64,000 nt of DNA from Spirochaetota bacterium (GTDB lineage Bacteria > Spirochaetota > Spirochaetia > Treponematales > UBA12059): the NCBI GenBank assembly GCA_026398615.1, contig JAPLSN010000019.1, positions 62,001 to 126,000 on the forward strand, written 5' to 3'. The notes under the pieces are model-generated. The model saw only the letters and a list, made by a program, of their open reading frames with translations, was not told the DNA's origin and made no database searches. A program made the translations under genes and the position numbers. Below are positions 18,337 to 27,017 of this stretch, piece after piece. Within the stretch, counting starts at the first letter, position 1. The number at the start of each line of letters is the position of its first letter.

Positions 18337-19650
18337 ATGAGCGCAGCGAGCGTTGAAAAGAAGGGCTGGTTCGACTGGTATTTCAAGTCCAACCTGCTCA
18401 TGAGGATCCTCATCGCACTGGTCGCCGGTGCCGTCGTCGGCATCATCCTCGGGTTCAACCCCGGGGCGGTCAAGCCGTTCGTCGACTATTCCAAGTTCTT
18501 CGGCGACCTCTTCATCCGCCTGCTCAAGATGATCGTCGTGCCGGTCATCCTGTTCTCCCTCATCGCGGGCGCCGCGAGCATCGCCCCGTCGCGGCTCGGC
18601 CGCGTCGGCGTGAAGATCATGGTGTACTACCTCTTCACGAGCGCCCTGGCCGTCGTCATCGGCCTCGCCTTCGCCAATATCCTCCAGCCGGGCCTCGGCA
18701 TGAGCATCGTGGGCGACGCAGCGATCAAGGGCAAGGCCGCGGAAGCCCCGACCCTCATCCAGACCCTCCTCAACATCGTACCGACCAACCCGATCGACTC
18801 GCTGGCCAGGACCGACGTTCTCCCGATCATCTTCTTCGCGCTCGTCTTCGGCCTCGCCATCTCCTACGTCAAGGATTCCAAGGTCCCGGCCATCGCCAAG
18901 GGCGCCGAAACCCTGTTCGACCTCTGCAACGCGGCTGCCGAAACCATGTACAAGGTCGTGTCCGGCGTCATGCAGTACGCGCCGATCGGCGTCTTCGTCC
19001 TGATCGCCACCGTCTTCGCTCAGCAGGGCGCCAAGGCGATCGGCCCCCTCCTCATGGTCACCGTCACCGTCTACCTCGGGCTCCTCGTCCACCTGGTCGG
19101 CGTCTACGGCGGTTTCCTTGCGATCTTCCGGCTCGGCTTCTTCAAGTTCCTCAAGGGCGCCAACGAAGCCATGATCACCGCCTTCGTCACGCGCTCCTCG
19201 AACGGCACGCTTCCCGTCACCATGCGCGTCTCCGAGGAAAAGCTCGGCATCCCGCGCGGCATCTGCTCCTTCACCCTGCCGCTGGGCGCCACGATCAACA
19301 TGGACGGCACCGCGATCTACCTGGGCGTCTGCGCCATGTTCATCGGCTATGCCACGGGCAACCCGCTCACCTTCAACCAGCAGGCCACGGTCGTGGTCAC
19401 GGCCACCCTCGCGTCCATCGGCACCGCCGGCGTGCCCGGCGCCGGCGCCATCATGCTCCTCATGGTCCTCGAGTCCATCGGCCTCAAGGTGACGGAAGGT
19501 TCCGCCATCGCGGCCGCCTACGCCATGATCCTGGGCATCGACGCCCTGCTCGACATGGGCCGCACCAGCCTCAACGTCACCGGCGACATCGTCGGTTCGG
19601 CCATCGTCGCCAAGTCCGAAAAGGAACTCGACCTGGCCATGTGGAAGTGA
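18337..19650 (+). CDS. Dicarboxylate/amino acid:cation symporter (DAACS family)
   Basis: 437 residues, the usual length for GltP/DctA transporters. The family features are visible: a serine-rich re-entrant loop (VTRSSNGTLPVTMRV) and TLPLGATINMDGTA, plus about eight membrane helices. AAGGAG lies 6 bases before the ATG. These proteins import glutamate, aspartate or C4-dicarboxylates with sodium or protons. The Asp/Glu racemase gene next door favours an acidic amino acid, although DctA-like succinate uptake is possible. It is followed by two hairpins, the second a good terminator. Confidence 0.9.
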   Translation: MSAASVEKKGWFDWYFKSNLLMRILIALVAGAVVGIILGFNPGAVKPFVDYSKFFGDLFIRLLKMIVVPVILFSLIAGAASIAPSRLGRVGVKIMVYYLFTSALAVVIGLAFANILQPGLGMSIVGDAAIKGKAAEAPTLIQTLLNIVPTNPIDSLARTDVLPIIFFALVFGLAISYVKDSKVPAIAKGAETLFDLCNAAAETMYKVVSGVMQYAPIGVFVLIATVFAQQGAKAIGPLLMVTVTVYLGLLVHLVGVYGGFLAIFRLGFFKFLKGANEAMITAFVTRSSNGTLPVTMRVSEEKLGIPRGICSFTLPLGATINMDGTAIYLGVCAMFIGYATGNPLTFNQQATVVVTATLASIGTAGVPGAGAIMLLMVLESIGLKVTEGSAIAAAYAMILGIDALLDMGRTSLNVTGDIVGSAIVAKSEKELDLAMWK

Positions 19651-19665
19651 TCCTCTTTTCCTGAA

Positions 19666-19700
19666 AGGCAAGCGGCAGGCTCGACGCGTGCCGCTTGCCT
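19666..19700 (+). repeat. 12-bp inverted repeat after the symporter gene
   Basis: AGGCAAGCGGCA (19666-19677) pairs perfectly with 19689-19700 across an 11-base loop. It lies 16 bases after the symporter stop codon. No T-run follows directly; the stronger terminator is the next hairpin. Confidence 0.55.
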
Positions 19701-19724
19701 GCCCAGTCGATGCATCGTCTTCCT

Positions 19725-19759
19725 GGACCGGAGCGCGGAAAAGCGGTCCGGTCCTTTTT
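19725..19759 (+). terminator. Rho-independent terminator
   Basis: GGACCGGA (19725-19732) pairs with TCCGGTCC (19747-19754), followed at once by five Ts (19755-19759). It closes the symporter transcript just before the ribosome-binding site of the racemase gene, so the racemase may depend on read-through or its own promoter. Confidence 0.7.
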
Positions 19760-19780
19760 CCATCCGGAGGAGGTTCCAGG

Positions 19781-20566
19781 GTGCGTGAAAGGGTAATCGT
19801 CATCGGGGGCGGGGTCGGCCCGATGGCTGGGGTGGCGCTCCACGCCAGGATCATCGAGAACACCCTGACCGACGGCAGCGACCAGTCGCACCTCGACGTG
19901 CATCACTATTCGCGCTCGTCCGACATCCCGGACCGGACGGACTGGCTGCTCGGGAAGACGGCCGACGATCCGGTGGAAGGGATGGTCCGGACCTTCATGG
20001 CCGCGGACGACGCGCTCCAAAGAAGCGGAAGGGAAGCGGTCGGCGGCGTGCCCTGCAACACCTTCCACGCCCCCGCCATCTTCGACCGATTCCTGCGCCG
20101 CCTCGAAGAGGAGGGCATCGGCATACGGGTGCTCAACATGCTCGACGAGAGCATCGCCCTCCTGGGAATGCTGGCACCCTGCGCCCGTGCCATCGGCATC
20201 CTCTCCACGACCGGCACCCGGATGAGCGGGGTGTACGACCGCCTCCTCGAGCGGAACGGCATGCGCTCCGTCCTGGTATCGGATGCCGACCAGGCGAGGC
20301 TCCACGAAGCCATCTATGACCGGGTCTGGGGATTGAAGGCGGCCAATCCTCCGTCGGAGCGGGCGGTCGCCGTGACGAGGGAACTGGCGGAAAGCCTCGC
20401 CGCGCAGGGCGCGGAAGCGACACTCCTGGCCTGCACGGAATTGCCGCTCGCGATCCCCGACGGCAACGTGGCGGGCGTGCCCTGCGTCGATCCCGTCCTG
20501 GCTCTCGCCCGCGCGCTCATCCGGGAAGCCGCGCCGGGAAAGCTGAAAGCTCTCGGGGCGCCCTGA
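19781..20566 (+). CDS. Aspartate/glutamate racemase family protein
   Basis: 261 residues starting with GTG at 19781, with GGAGGAGG about 8 bases upstream. Both catalytic cysteines of the family are present: GGVPCNTFHAP and LLACTELPL. The N-terminal GGGVGPMAG is the usual nucleotide-fold-like opening. PLP-independent racemases of this group interconvert L- and D-aspartate or glutamate, or related substrates. Placement after an acidic amino acid transporter gene suggests use of imported Asp/Glu or supply of a D-amino acid for the wall. The exact substrate is not certain. Confidence 0.87.
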   Translation: MRERVIVIGGGVGPMAGVALHARIIENTLTDGSDQSHLDVHHYSRSSDIPDRTDWLLGKTADDPVEGMVRTFMAADDALQRSGREAVGGVPCNTFHAPAIFDRFLRRLEEEGIGIRVLNMLDESIALLGMLAPCARAIGILSTTGTRMSGVYDRLLERNGMRSVLVSDADQARLHEAIYDRVWGLKAANPPSERAVAVTRELAESLAAQGAEATLLACTELPLAIPDGNVAGVPCVDPVLALARALIREAAPGKLKALGAP

Positions 20567-20650
20567 GCGGAGGTGAAGGCAGCCGACCGTTCGCTGCGGG
20601 TGAATTCGCGTCAAGACGGACAATTCGACCTTACCCGGTGCACGACGGTC

Positions 20651-22768
20651 TTACTCGATCCACACGGGTTCCGTCGTTTTCGCCCGGTCCGAAGACCTGT
20701 TCACAGTGCCTGCATCCTGAGCGAGGTACGCGTAGTCCCTGGTCAGCGCCGCATTCCCGGCGGCGGCCCGCGAATACAAGTCGGTCGCTTCGGCGAAACG
20801 GCCAAGCCCGTACATGACCCTGGACATCCCGAGCAGCACGGCGGGGTTTTCGGGGGAAACGGCCAGCGCCCTGCCCAACAAGTCGAGGGCCTCCGTGCCG
20901 CGCCCCTGCAGGATGCGCAGGTTGGCCATGTTGACGAGCGCGGACAGCAGCTCTTTGCGCGCGAGGACGCCGGCAAACTGGCCCTCTGCCTTTTCCAGCA
21001 GACCTGCCTTGGCATAGAGGACGCCCAGCCGGTTGCGCAGCTGCGCGTCGTTCGCGTCCTTCGCAAGGAGAGAGAGAAGCCGCTGCTCTTCCGGGGCTAT
21101 GACCACCCCGATCGTGCGTGAGAGGGAGCTGGAATAGACCGGTTCGAGGCACGCAAGAAAATCTTCGGGGACATCCAGTTCCTCGCTCCTTATCCCGACA
21201 GGCGTGTAGAGCTTCCATGCCTCCCGCACGGGAAGAAGCTTGGCCTGCCCGGTTTCCCGGAATTGCCGCCACTGCTCCGCGCCCTTGCGCCAGGCTTCGG
21301 TGAAACCTTGCTCCAGCAGCGTGATCTCCACGGGAACCCATGTTTCCCTGTCCTGCCAGATGAGGTCCTCGTTACCATAATAGTTCCTTCGTGCCTCATC
21401 CTCCCCCATGTCCAGGCTGAAGGCGGCATAGATGTGGCCGGGAACCGTGATGAAGGCGCTTTTCACCCCGAGAGCTTCCATGAGCGAACAGTAGAGAATG
21501 GAGAGGTCGTCGCAGTCGCCTGCACGGTACCTCAGGGTCTGGACGGGAAACTGGAGGAAATCCACGGTCCCGCCATTCGCGGAGCTCGAGTCGAAGGGTG
21601 ACGAGGGGTCGATCGCGTAGATGACCCCGAGGGTGGCCACGGCTTCGGCGATCGCGATGCCCTGCTTCATGGAGCGGCCGATCCCGGAGCCCTTCGGGTC
21701 GCTCGTGAAGGCATCGATGTTCCTGGCGAGTTCGAGAACCTCCGGATCCATCGCGGTGACGAAACATGCGGCCTTGCGGTCGTCGTCCCAGGTCATGGCG
21801 TTCCTGTTGTACATCGTCATGGGCGCGGATTGTTCCGAATGCTTTTTGATGCCGTAATACCTGTAATCGAGGCTGATTGTCGCAGTCACCACCGTGCCTT
21901 CGGTGATGTCGAGCACCCTGTCGGCGAATATGGCGTAGAGCGGCATTTCCACCGTTTCCCCTTCGGCGACTTTGTCGATGACGGCGCAGACCCTGGGCTG
22001 GTCCATGTACTGCGGCGCGAAGAGGCTGACAGTGAAATCCCTGATCGGACCCAGTTCCTCATTTGTCATGGCAAATTTGCCGAGGGCATTCTCGTTGTAG
22101 CGGGAATAGAGCACCGGAAACACCGGGTCGAGCCGGATGTCGCCTGGGTCGATACGGGGAACCTTGCCGCCCGAGGGAATACGGATGCTTCCCGTCAGTC
22201 CGATGCCCACGCCGTCGAAGATCGATCCGTTCCGGTAGAACAGGTGCCTGTAGGAAATGCCGATGCCGAGCCGCCAGTTGTCTGCGCTCCGGTAGCCGAG
22301 CTCTCCAGCGGCGCCGGCGAAGAAAAAACCGTCCGCCATGGTGCCTGAGTCGGCGGGGAAGAGTCCGTACCAGTAACCGCCGCTTGCCCCCGCGCCGGCG
22401 TAGAGGTATTTCCCGAAGCTGAACTCCGCTCCCCCGCCTGCCCCGGCCGAGAGAAGGGTGAACCTGGCGGACGTTCCGTTGACCGGCAACGTGTCGATAC
22501 CGAACAGGCCCTGGAAGTACGCGGGCCGGATGGCGGGAAGGCTGTAGCGCCCCGCAAGCTCGCTCCCCCAACCGGTTTTGAATAAGGGGGTGGACGCGTC
22601 CTCCCAGGGTCCGAGGGGAATGCTCATCCTGGGTGAGAGGGTGAGGGAGAGGGGCTCCTCGGCGACCAAGGGTGCCGAGAATGCGAAAAGCAGGAGAATG
22701 GAGATCAGTCCACCATGGAGATTCTTTCCCCTCCCCGGGACGGTTCCCGTTTTCGTATTCATTTTCAT
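20651..22768 (-). CDS. Exported protein with beta-rich N-terminus, transglutaminase-like core and TPR tail
   Basis: About 705 residues. A signal peptide (ISILLLFAFSAPLVA) is followed by about 200 residues rich in Gly and aromatic residues (GAGASGGYWYG) that resemble an outer-membrane barrel segment. A transglutaminase-like domain (about 350-480) has a catalytic Cys in RAGDCDDLS and His in PGHIYAAF. TPR-like repeats lie near 580-690. The ATG at 22768 overlaps the stop of the lipoprotein gene as ATGA, so the two are coupled. It may act on or bind envelope proteins or peptidoglycan; the substrate is unknown. Confidence 0.78.
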   Translation of the reverse strand: MKMNTKTGTVPGRGKNLHGGLISILLLFAFSAPLVAEEPLSLTLSPRMSIPLGPWEDASTPLFKTGWGSELAGRYSLPAIRPAYFQGLFGIDTLPVNGTSARFTLLSAGAGGGAEFSFGKYLYAGAGASGGYWYGLFPADSGTMADGFFFAGAAGELGYRSADNWRLGIGISYRHLFYRNGSIFDGVGIGLTGSIRIPSGGKVPRIDPGDIRLDPVFPVLYSRYNENALGKFAMTNEELGPIRDFTVSLFAPQYMDQPRVCAVIDKVAEGETVEMPLYAIFADRVLDITEGTVVTATISLDYRYYGIKKHSEQSAPMTMYNRNAMTWDDDRKAACFVTAMDPEVLELARNIDAFTSDPKGSGIGRSMKQGIAIAEAVATLGVIYAIDPSSPFDSSSANGGTVDFLQFPVQTLRYRAGDCDDLSILYCSLMEALGVKSAFITVPGHIYAAFSLDMGEDEARRNYYGNEDLIWQDRETWVPVEITLLEQGFTEAWRKGAEQWRQFRETGQAKLLPVREAWKLYTPVGIRSEELDVPEDFLACLEPVYSSSLSRTIGVVIAPEEQRLLSLLAKDANDAQLRNRLGVLYAKAGLLEKAEGQFAGVLARKELLSALVNMANLRILQGRGTEALDLLGRALAVSPENPAVLLGMSRVMYGLGRFAEATDLYSRAAAGNAALTRDYAYLAQDAGTVNRSSDRAKTTEPVWIE

Positions 22769-24363
22769 GGGGTGTCGTTGTTCCACAGGTGGCAATGCAT
22801 CGTGCCGGTTACATCAGCATCGCAATCGGGATCATGCGCCAACACCATGTTGCCTGGTTCATTCAGGGTCTCCGGGGCCGGCGGATGAATCCCGACAAGG
22901 TTGGAACTTAGCTTCAGCTCGGAAAAGTCAAAATTATTATCGCCATCACAGTCCAACATCTGGTATCCGAGCAGGATCCGGAACGGTCTTGTTCGGAAAT
23001 AAAACACGTGCGTGTGATGCGCCTGGGGTGCATAGTCGGAGACATAGTTCTTGAAGGCGCCACCCGGGTACTCGACGGTGACATCCCTTCGCATGTAGGT
23101 ATTGTCGCAGGGTATATTGATCGGAATACCATCCAATTTCGGGTAGTCCTGGTCGTCCATCCAGAAACAAGGTCTCTCGCCGTCGTAATTCTCCTTTTCC
23201 GTGTACCAATACATCATGGCTCCATGCCAGAACATTTCCCCCACAGAATCGGAATCACCGTCCAGATCGACATAGGTCCATTGGTGTTGAACCTTCAGGT
23301 AATACGAAATCTTGATACTGTCCGTGATGCTGTTTTCCGCGGAGAAGTTGCCCGCCACATCCATCAGCGTCACCCGGTACGGTATGCCGGTGGGGTTGTA
23401 CCTGTTGGCCACGGGATTGGTCGTGACGAAAGTTTCGCTTCCGGAGATCCAGTTTCCGGTGGCGATAACCGTGGTATCCTTGTACAATGAGTATTGTGCG
23501 ACATCTGGTGAACCGCGCGTGATGGTACAACGCACCGCGGCGGTATTCATCGGAGACTCGATGTAATCCTGCCATCCGGCGCTTTTTATGCCGGGATCGG
23601 CTTCCGGCGGTTCCGCCTGAAAGCTGTTATAGGGATCTCTGCTATAGTAAAACTCCGCGGCCAGGGTCCCCTCAGGCGGCGTCGTATCCACGGTGATCGC
23701 GCACCCCGTGCTAGGCCCGGAAAGCTCTTCGGATTGATTCACCGCGCGGGCACTGACCGTATACTGCCCCTCGACAAGGGAGACGTCGATCATGTACTGC
23801 CCATCGGTTGCGGTTGTCGCTGACCCGAGCAGCGTCGTACCCCCTTCGTACAGCTCCACGCGCTTCACTGAACCGCTCGGCCATGCTCCCTTGAAGGTCA
23901 GGTCGGTTTGATTGCTGATCCCATCGATACTCGAGATACCCGTATCGTCCGGCCCATCCAGGAAGGGTATTCCCGGCACGCCGGGCTGTACGGGGTCGGT
24001 GAACACCGCGCGGATCTCCGCATCGCCGCCGACGAGCGTGAAGGAGTTGTCGGCTTCGTCGAGAGGCTTCGTAGAGCTGAGATAGCCTTCGCCTGACTCG
24101 ATTTCCCAGTGAAAGAAGATCATGCCTGCATCCGGCGTGGCCTTGATTTGCCTGGGTATTTCTTCTACCACGGTCAGGGAGCCCTGCTTGTCCAAGGTGC
24201 CGTATGGGCCCGATTCCACGATCAGCGTCCGCCTCGGGTTCGTGCCCTCCTTGACCGCCGTTTCCAGCCCGGCGAGCAGGTCGACGCCCGGGCTGCACGC
24301 CGACAGCAGGACCACCACGATCATCCCGAAAAGGATGCCGAACCGGTCGAGCCTGGATTTCAT
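22765..24363 (-). CDS. Surface lipoprotein with Ig-like domains
   Basis: About 532 residues. The start at 24363 is set by GGAGG 8 bases upstream. The lipobox is LLSACS. The protein is rich in beta-strand and has an Ig-like segment (GTTLLGSATTATDGQYMIDV) similar to bacterial Ig domains of surface proteins, with a Trp/Tyr-rich C-terminal half and Asp-rich stretches (DLDGDSDS, DCDGDNN) that look like calcium-binding loops. The second half of the gene is less GC-rich than its surroundings. It is coupled to the transglutaminase-like protein and is probably a surface or periplasmic partner of it. Confidence 0.72.
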   Translation of the reverse strand: MKSRLDRFGILFGMIVVVLLSACSPGVDLLAGLETAVKEGTNPRRTLIVESGPYGTLDKQGSLTVVEEIPRQIKATPDAGMIFFHWEIESGEGYLSSTKPLDEADNSFTLVGGDAEIRAVFTDPVQPGVPGIPFLDGPDDTGISSIDGISNQTDLTFKGAWPSGSVKRVELYEGGTTLLGSATTATDGQYMIDVSLVEGQYTVSARAVNQSEELSGPSTGCAITVDTTPPEGTLAAEFYYSRDPYNSFQAEPPEADPGIKSAGWQDYIESPMNTAAVRCTITRGSPDVAQYSLYKDTTVIATGNWISGSETFVTTNPVANRYNPTGIPYRVTLMDVAGNFSAENSITDSIKISYYLKVQHQWTYVDLDGDSDSVGEMFWHGAMMYWYTEKENYDGERPCFWMDDQDYPKLDGIPINIPCDNTYMRRDVTVEYPGGAFKNYVSDYAPQAHHTHVFYFRTRPFRILLGYQMLDCDGDNNFDFSELKLSSNLVGIHPPAPETLNEPGNMVLAHDPDCDADVTGTMHCHLWNNDTP

Positions 24364-24495
24364 CGCGTCTTCCTCCACGTGCAAGCCGGTGAACGGCCCC
24401 CACGAATGCCATTCAATCCAAGGAATAGCGCGAAAAAGCGCTGCATGCATCTGCCAAAGCGTAGATTCGATGAGTTTGCCGGCGGGTTTTCTTGG

Positions 24496-25464
24496 TCAGG
24501 GAAGGGCGACGGAACGGGGTGAAGCATGGCCATCCCGACCCGCCTCTCCCTGTTCGCGCTGGAGAGCCTGGAACAGTTCGAGCCTGGTCGCCGCTCCCGT
24601 CTTCCGGTAGATGTGAACCAGGTGGGTCCTCACGGTGCCTGGCGAGATGAAGAGCTTTTCCCCGATGGCCTTGTAGCTCAGGCACTGGAGCAGGAGCGGG
24701 ATGACTTCGGTTTCGCGCTTCGTGAGTTCGTGCTTCCGGGCAAAACGCTCGGTGGGCGCGACCGGCGCTATCAGGAACCCCGGTTCCAGGATTTCCATCG
24801 CCGAGGCTATGAGCACGACGAGGCTCATGATCAGGTAAAGGAGGGGAAAAACGTGGAATCCCCTTGGAACCACCCTGCCGACGAGGGGAATGAATCCGCG
24901 CAAGAGGTCGACCGTCAGCACGACCGGAAAAAGGGACAGGCTCAGGCCGCAGCTGAAACGGAGGGCCCGGTCGAAGTAACGCAGCCTTTCGCTCCCCGCC
25001 TGGTTCCTTCCGCGGATGATGACATTCAGGGACCCATACAGGAGGGCGAGGGCCATGACGATGAAGAGCGCCAGCACTACCGGCCCGCCGTAGGGTTTGT
25101 ATCGGAAGACCGCGAACCAAGCCGCGAAAAGGCCGGCGCTCACGTTGAACGCGAGTTCGGTCCGTTCCATCAGCGCCGTCTTGGTGGCGGGGTGCAGCAA
25201 GCGGGGCCAGGAAACGATGAGCCCGCAGCAGTCAAACGGGATGGCGCCGATGAGTATTTTCAGGCCAAGCGGAGAGCGGCCGATCCTGGCGTAATAAAGA
25301 TGGAAGCCGAGCGACATCACCAGGATCGACAGGAAGGCGCACGAAAGGAGGTAGGAGGCGAGCCTGCGGTTCCGCGTCTTCAGGTAGAGGACGAGGACAA
25401 TCGTGTTCGCCGCGATGCCGAGTATCAGTGAACCGACGGTGCAGAACAGGAACGCGTCGATCAT
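24496..25464 (-). CDS. Seven-helix membrane LuxR-type transcriptional regulator
   Basis: About 322 residues. Seven hydrophobic helices fill residues 1-240, followed by a cytoplasmic LuxR-type helix-turn-helix (LTKRETEVIPLL, ISPGTVRTHLVHIY). GGAG lies 5 bases before the ATG at 25464; a longer frame starts at 25491. There is no receiver domain, so the membrane part is probably the sensor. The gene lies 132 bases upstream of the Ig-like lipoprotein gene and in the same direction, so that gene pair is a natural candidate target. Confidence 0.82.
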   Translation of the reverse strand: MIDAFLFCTVGSLILGIAANTIVLVLYLKTRNRRLASYLLSCAFLSILVMSLGFHLYYARIGRSPLGLKILIGAIPFDCCGLIVSWPRLLHPATKTALMERTELAFNVSAGLFAAWFAVFRYKPYGGPVVLALFIVMALALLYGSLNVIIRGRNQAGSERLRYFDRALRFSCGLSLSLFPVVLTVDLLRGFIPLVGRVVPRGFHVFPLLYLIMSLVVLIASAMEILEPGFLIAPVAPTERFARKHELTKRETEVIPLLLQCLSYKAIGEKLFISPGTVRTHLVHIYRKTGAATRLELFQALQREQGEAGRDGHASPRSVALP

Positions 25465-25607
25465 GCAGACTCCATGGATTTGCTGCGTCAAGGCTATTCC
25501 CGGCGCAAGTGGCTGTCAAGGACGGAGAGGCGGCGGGAGAGCCGCATCGCTTCCGGGCTTTCCTGGGTCCTGTTGCCGCCAACGGCTTTTTCCCCGAGAC
25601 CGGTCGC

Positions 25608-26837
25608 TCACTCCCCCCCGCCGAGGATGCCGGAGAGGAGCTTGAACGCGGGATCGAGCGCGGGTATCGAATCCAGGATCAGCGGGAGCAGGGGCCCTGC
25701 GGCGGCCAGGAAAAGTCGCCCGAGGGAGATGAAGTCGAAGGGCACGACGTGCATCTGGCGGATGGTGTCCATCGCCTCCCGGATATCCGGCGCCGCCCCG
25801 ATGGCATCGCCGAGTTCCCCCGAAACCATCCCGATTCCCTCACCGGACCGACGATCCGCGGTGAGGGTTTCCGCCAGCCTTTCGTCCACCTCGCGCGCGA
25901 CGCGCGAGGCGTAGATGCCCCAGACCCTCGTCCCCTCCCGTTTCGCGCGGTAGAGCCGGCGCGTGAACGCCAGGAGTGGGGCGATGAAGATGGACGGCGC
26001 CAGCACGATGAAACCCGCCAGGATCACGAGATTGGCGTAGTCCGTGAGCCTGGTTCCCTCGATCGTCGTGTTGTACGCGGTCGTCGCCGCCACGTTGCAT
26101 CCGAGCGCGAAGATCAGGATGCCGAAGGCCGACTGCGCCGTGCTGAGGAAGCCGAGGCCGCCCGCCCGGTCGGGATGACCGGGCCTGATCCTGAGTTCGA
26201 ATCGGGATACACGGTACAGGAAGGCGACCCAGACGAAGGCCTTCCATATCCAGCGGATGAGCAGGTACCACGAGAGCGGGTTCGCGATCGCTCCCGCGTA
26301 GATCCCGGCGAGGGAAAGCCTGACCCCGGCACCGCTCCCGGCGGCGAGCCAGGGCGTGAAGGACGGATCAGCGCGGGCCGCGGCCAGGTCCGGCAGGATC
26401 CACGACCAGCCGATGGGAAGGGAAAGGAGGATGGCCGCGAGATCGACCCACCGGGACCTGGCGGCACGGGCGTAGCGGGACGCGAGGTCGCGATACTCCC
26501 CTTCCTTGCCCTCCGGGATGATCCCCGCCTCGTCGAATTGCGCGATCGCGCCGCGGATGTACGGATCGACGAAGGCGTCCGCCAGCACGAGGAGCGGCAC
26601 CGTGACGAGGTACTGGACGATGGCAGCGTAGTCGTGGCGGAAACCGAGGATCGATCCGTCGAACACACCGTCGGCCATGGCGAGCAGGAGCTGGGGCAGG
26701 TAGCAGATGCACGCGAGGAGAATCGCCCGCGGGACGGGTCGGCCCAGCCATCCGGAAACGAAGCCCCGGCGGGCGAAGATCCGGTTCATGAGATCGCCTG
26801 AGCCCGGCGAGAGGCCTTCTACGAATGAATAGTCCAT
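25608..26837 (-). CDS. Multi-pass membrane protein of unknown function
   Basis: 409 residues with about six hydrophobic helices (near 38-58, 78-95, 130-150, 170-215, 235-290 and 365-390) separated by hydrophilic loops. GGGGAG lies 5 bases upstream of the ATG. I do not recognise the family. There are no catalytic motifs, and the two CDS on either side do not overlap it, so it is likely transcribed alone. Confidence 0.7.
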   Translation of the reverse strand: MDYSFVEGLSPGSGDLMNRIFARRGFVSGWLGRPVPRAILLACICYLPQLLLAMADGVFDGSILGFRHDYAAIVQYLVTVPLLVLADAFVDPYIRGAIAQFDEAGIIPEGKEGEYRDLASRYARAARSRWVDLAAILLSLPIGWSWILPDLAAARADPSFTPWLAAGSGAGVRLSLAGIYAGAIANPLSWYLLIRWIWKAFVWVAFLYRVSRFELRIRPGHPDRAGGLGFLSTAQSAFGILIFALGCNVAATTAYNTTIEGTRLTDYANLVILAGFIVLAPSIFIAPLLAFTRRLYRAKREGTRVWGIYASRVAREVDERLAETLTADRRSGEGIGMVSGELGDAIGAAPDIREAMDTIRQMHVVPFDFISLGRLFLAAAGPLLPLILDSIPALDPAFKLLSGILGGGE

Positions 26838-27017
26838 GGTGGCTCCCCGTGTATCCCGTCATGATGCCGCGGATGCTCAGATTCGCGACCGGGTGCGCAC
26901 AGGATGACCCATGACCGGCAAACTGTCAAATCCGGAACGCCCCGGACGCCGTCTTTGCGCTCTTGCAGATTGTTGGAGAACTCGAGGCTGCGCGAGCATG
27001 CCCGCGACAACGCCCTG

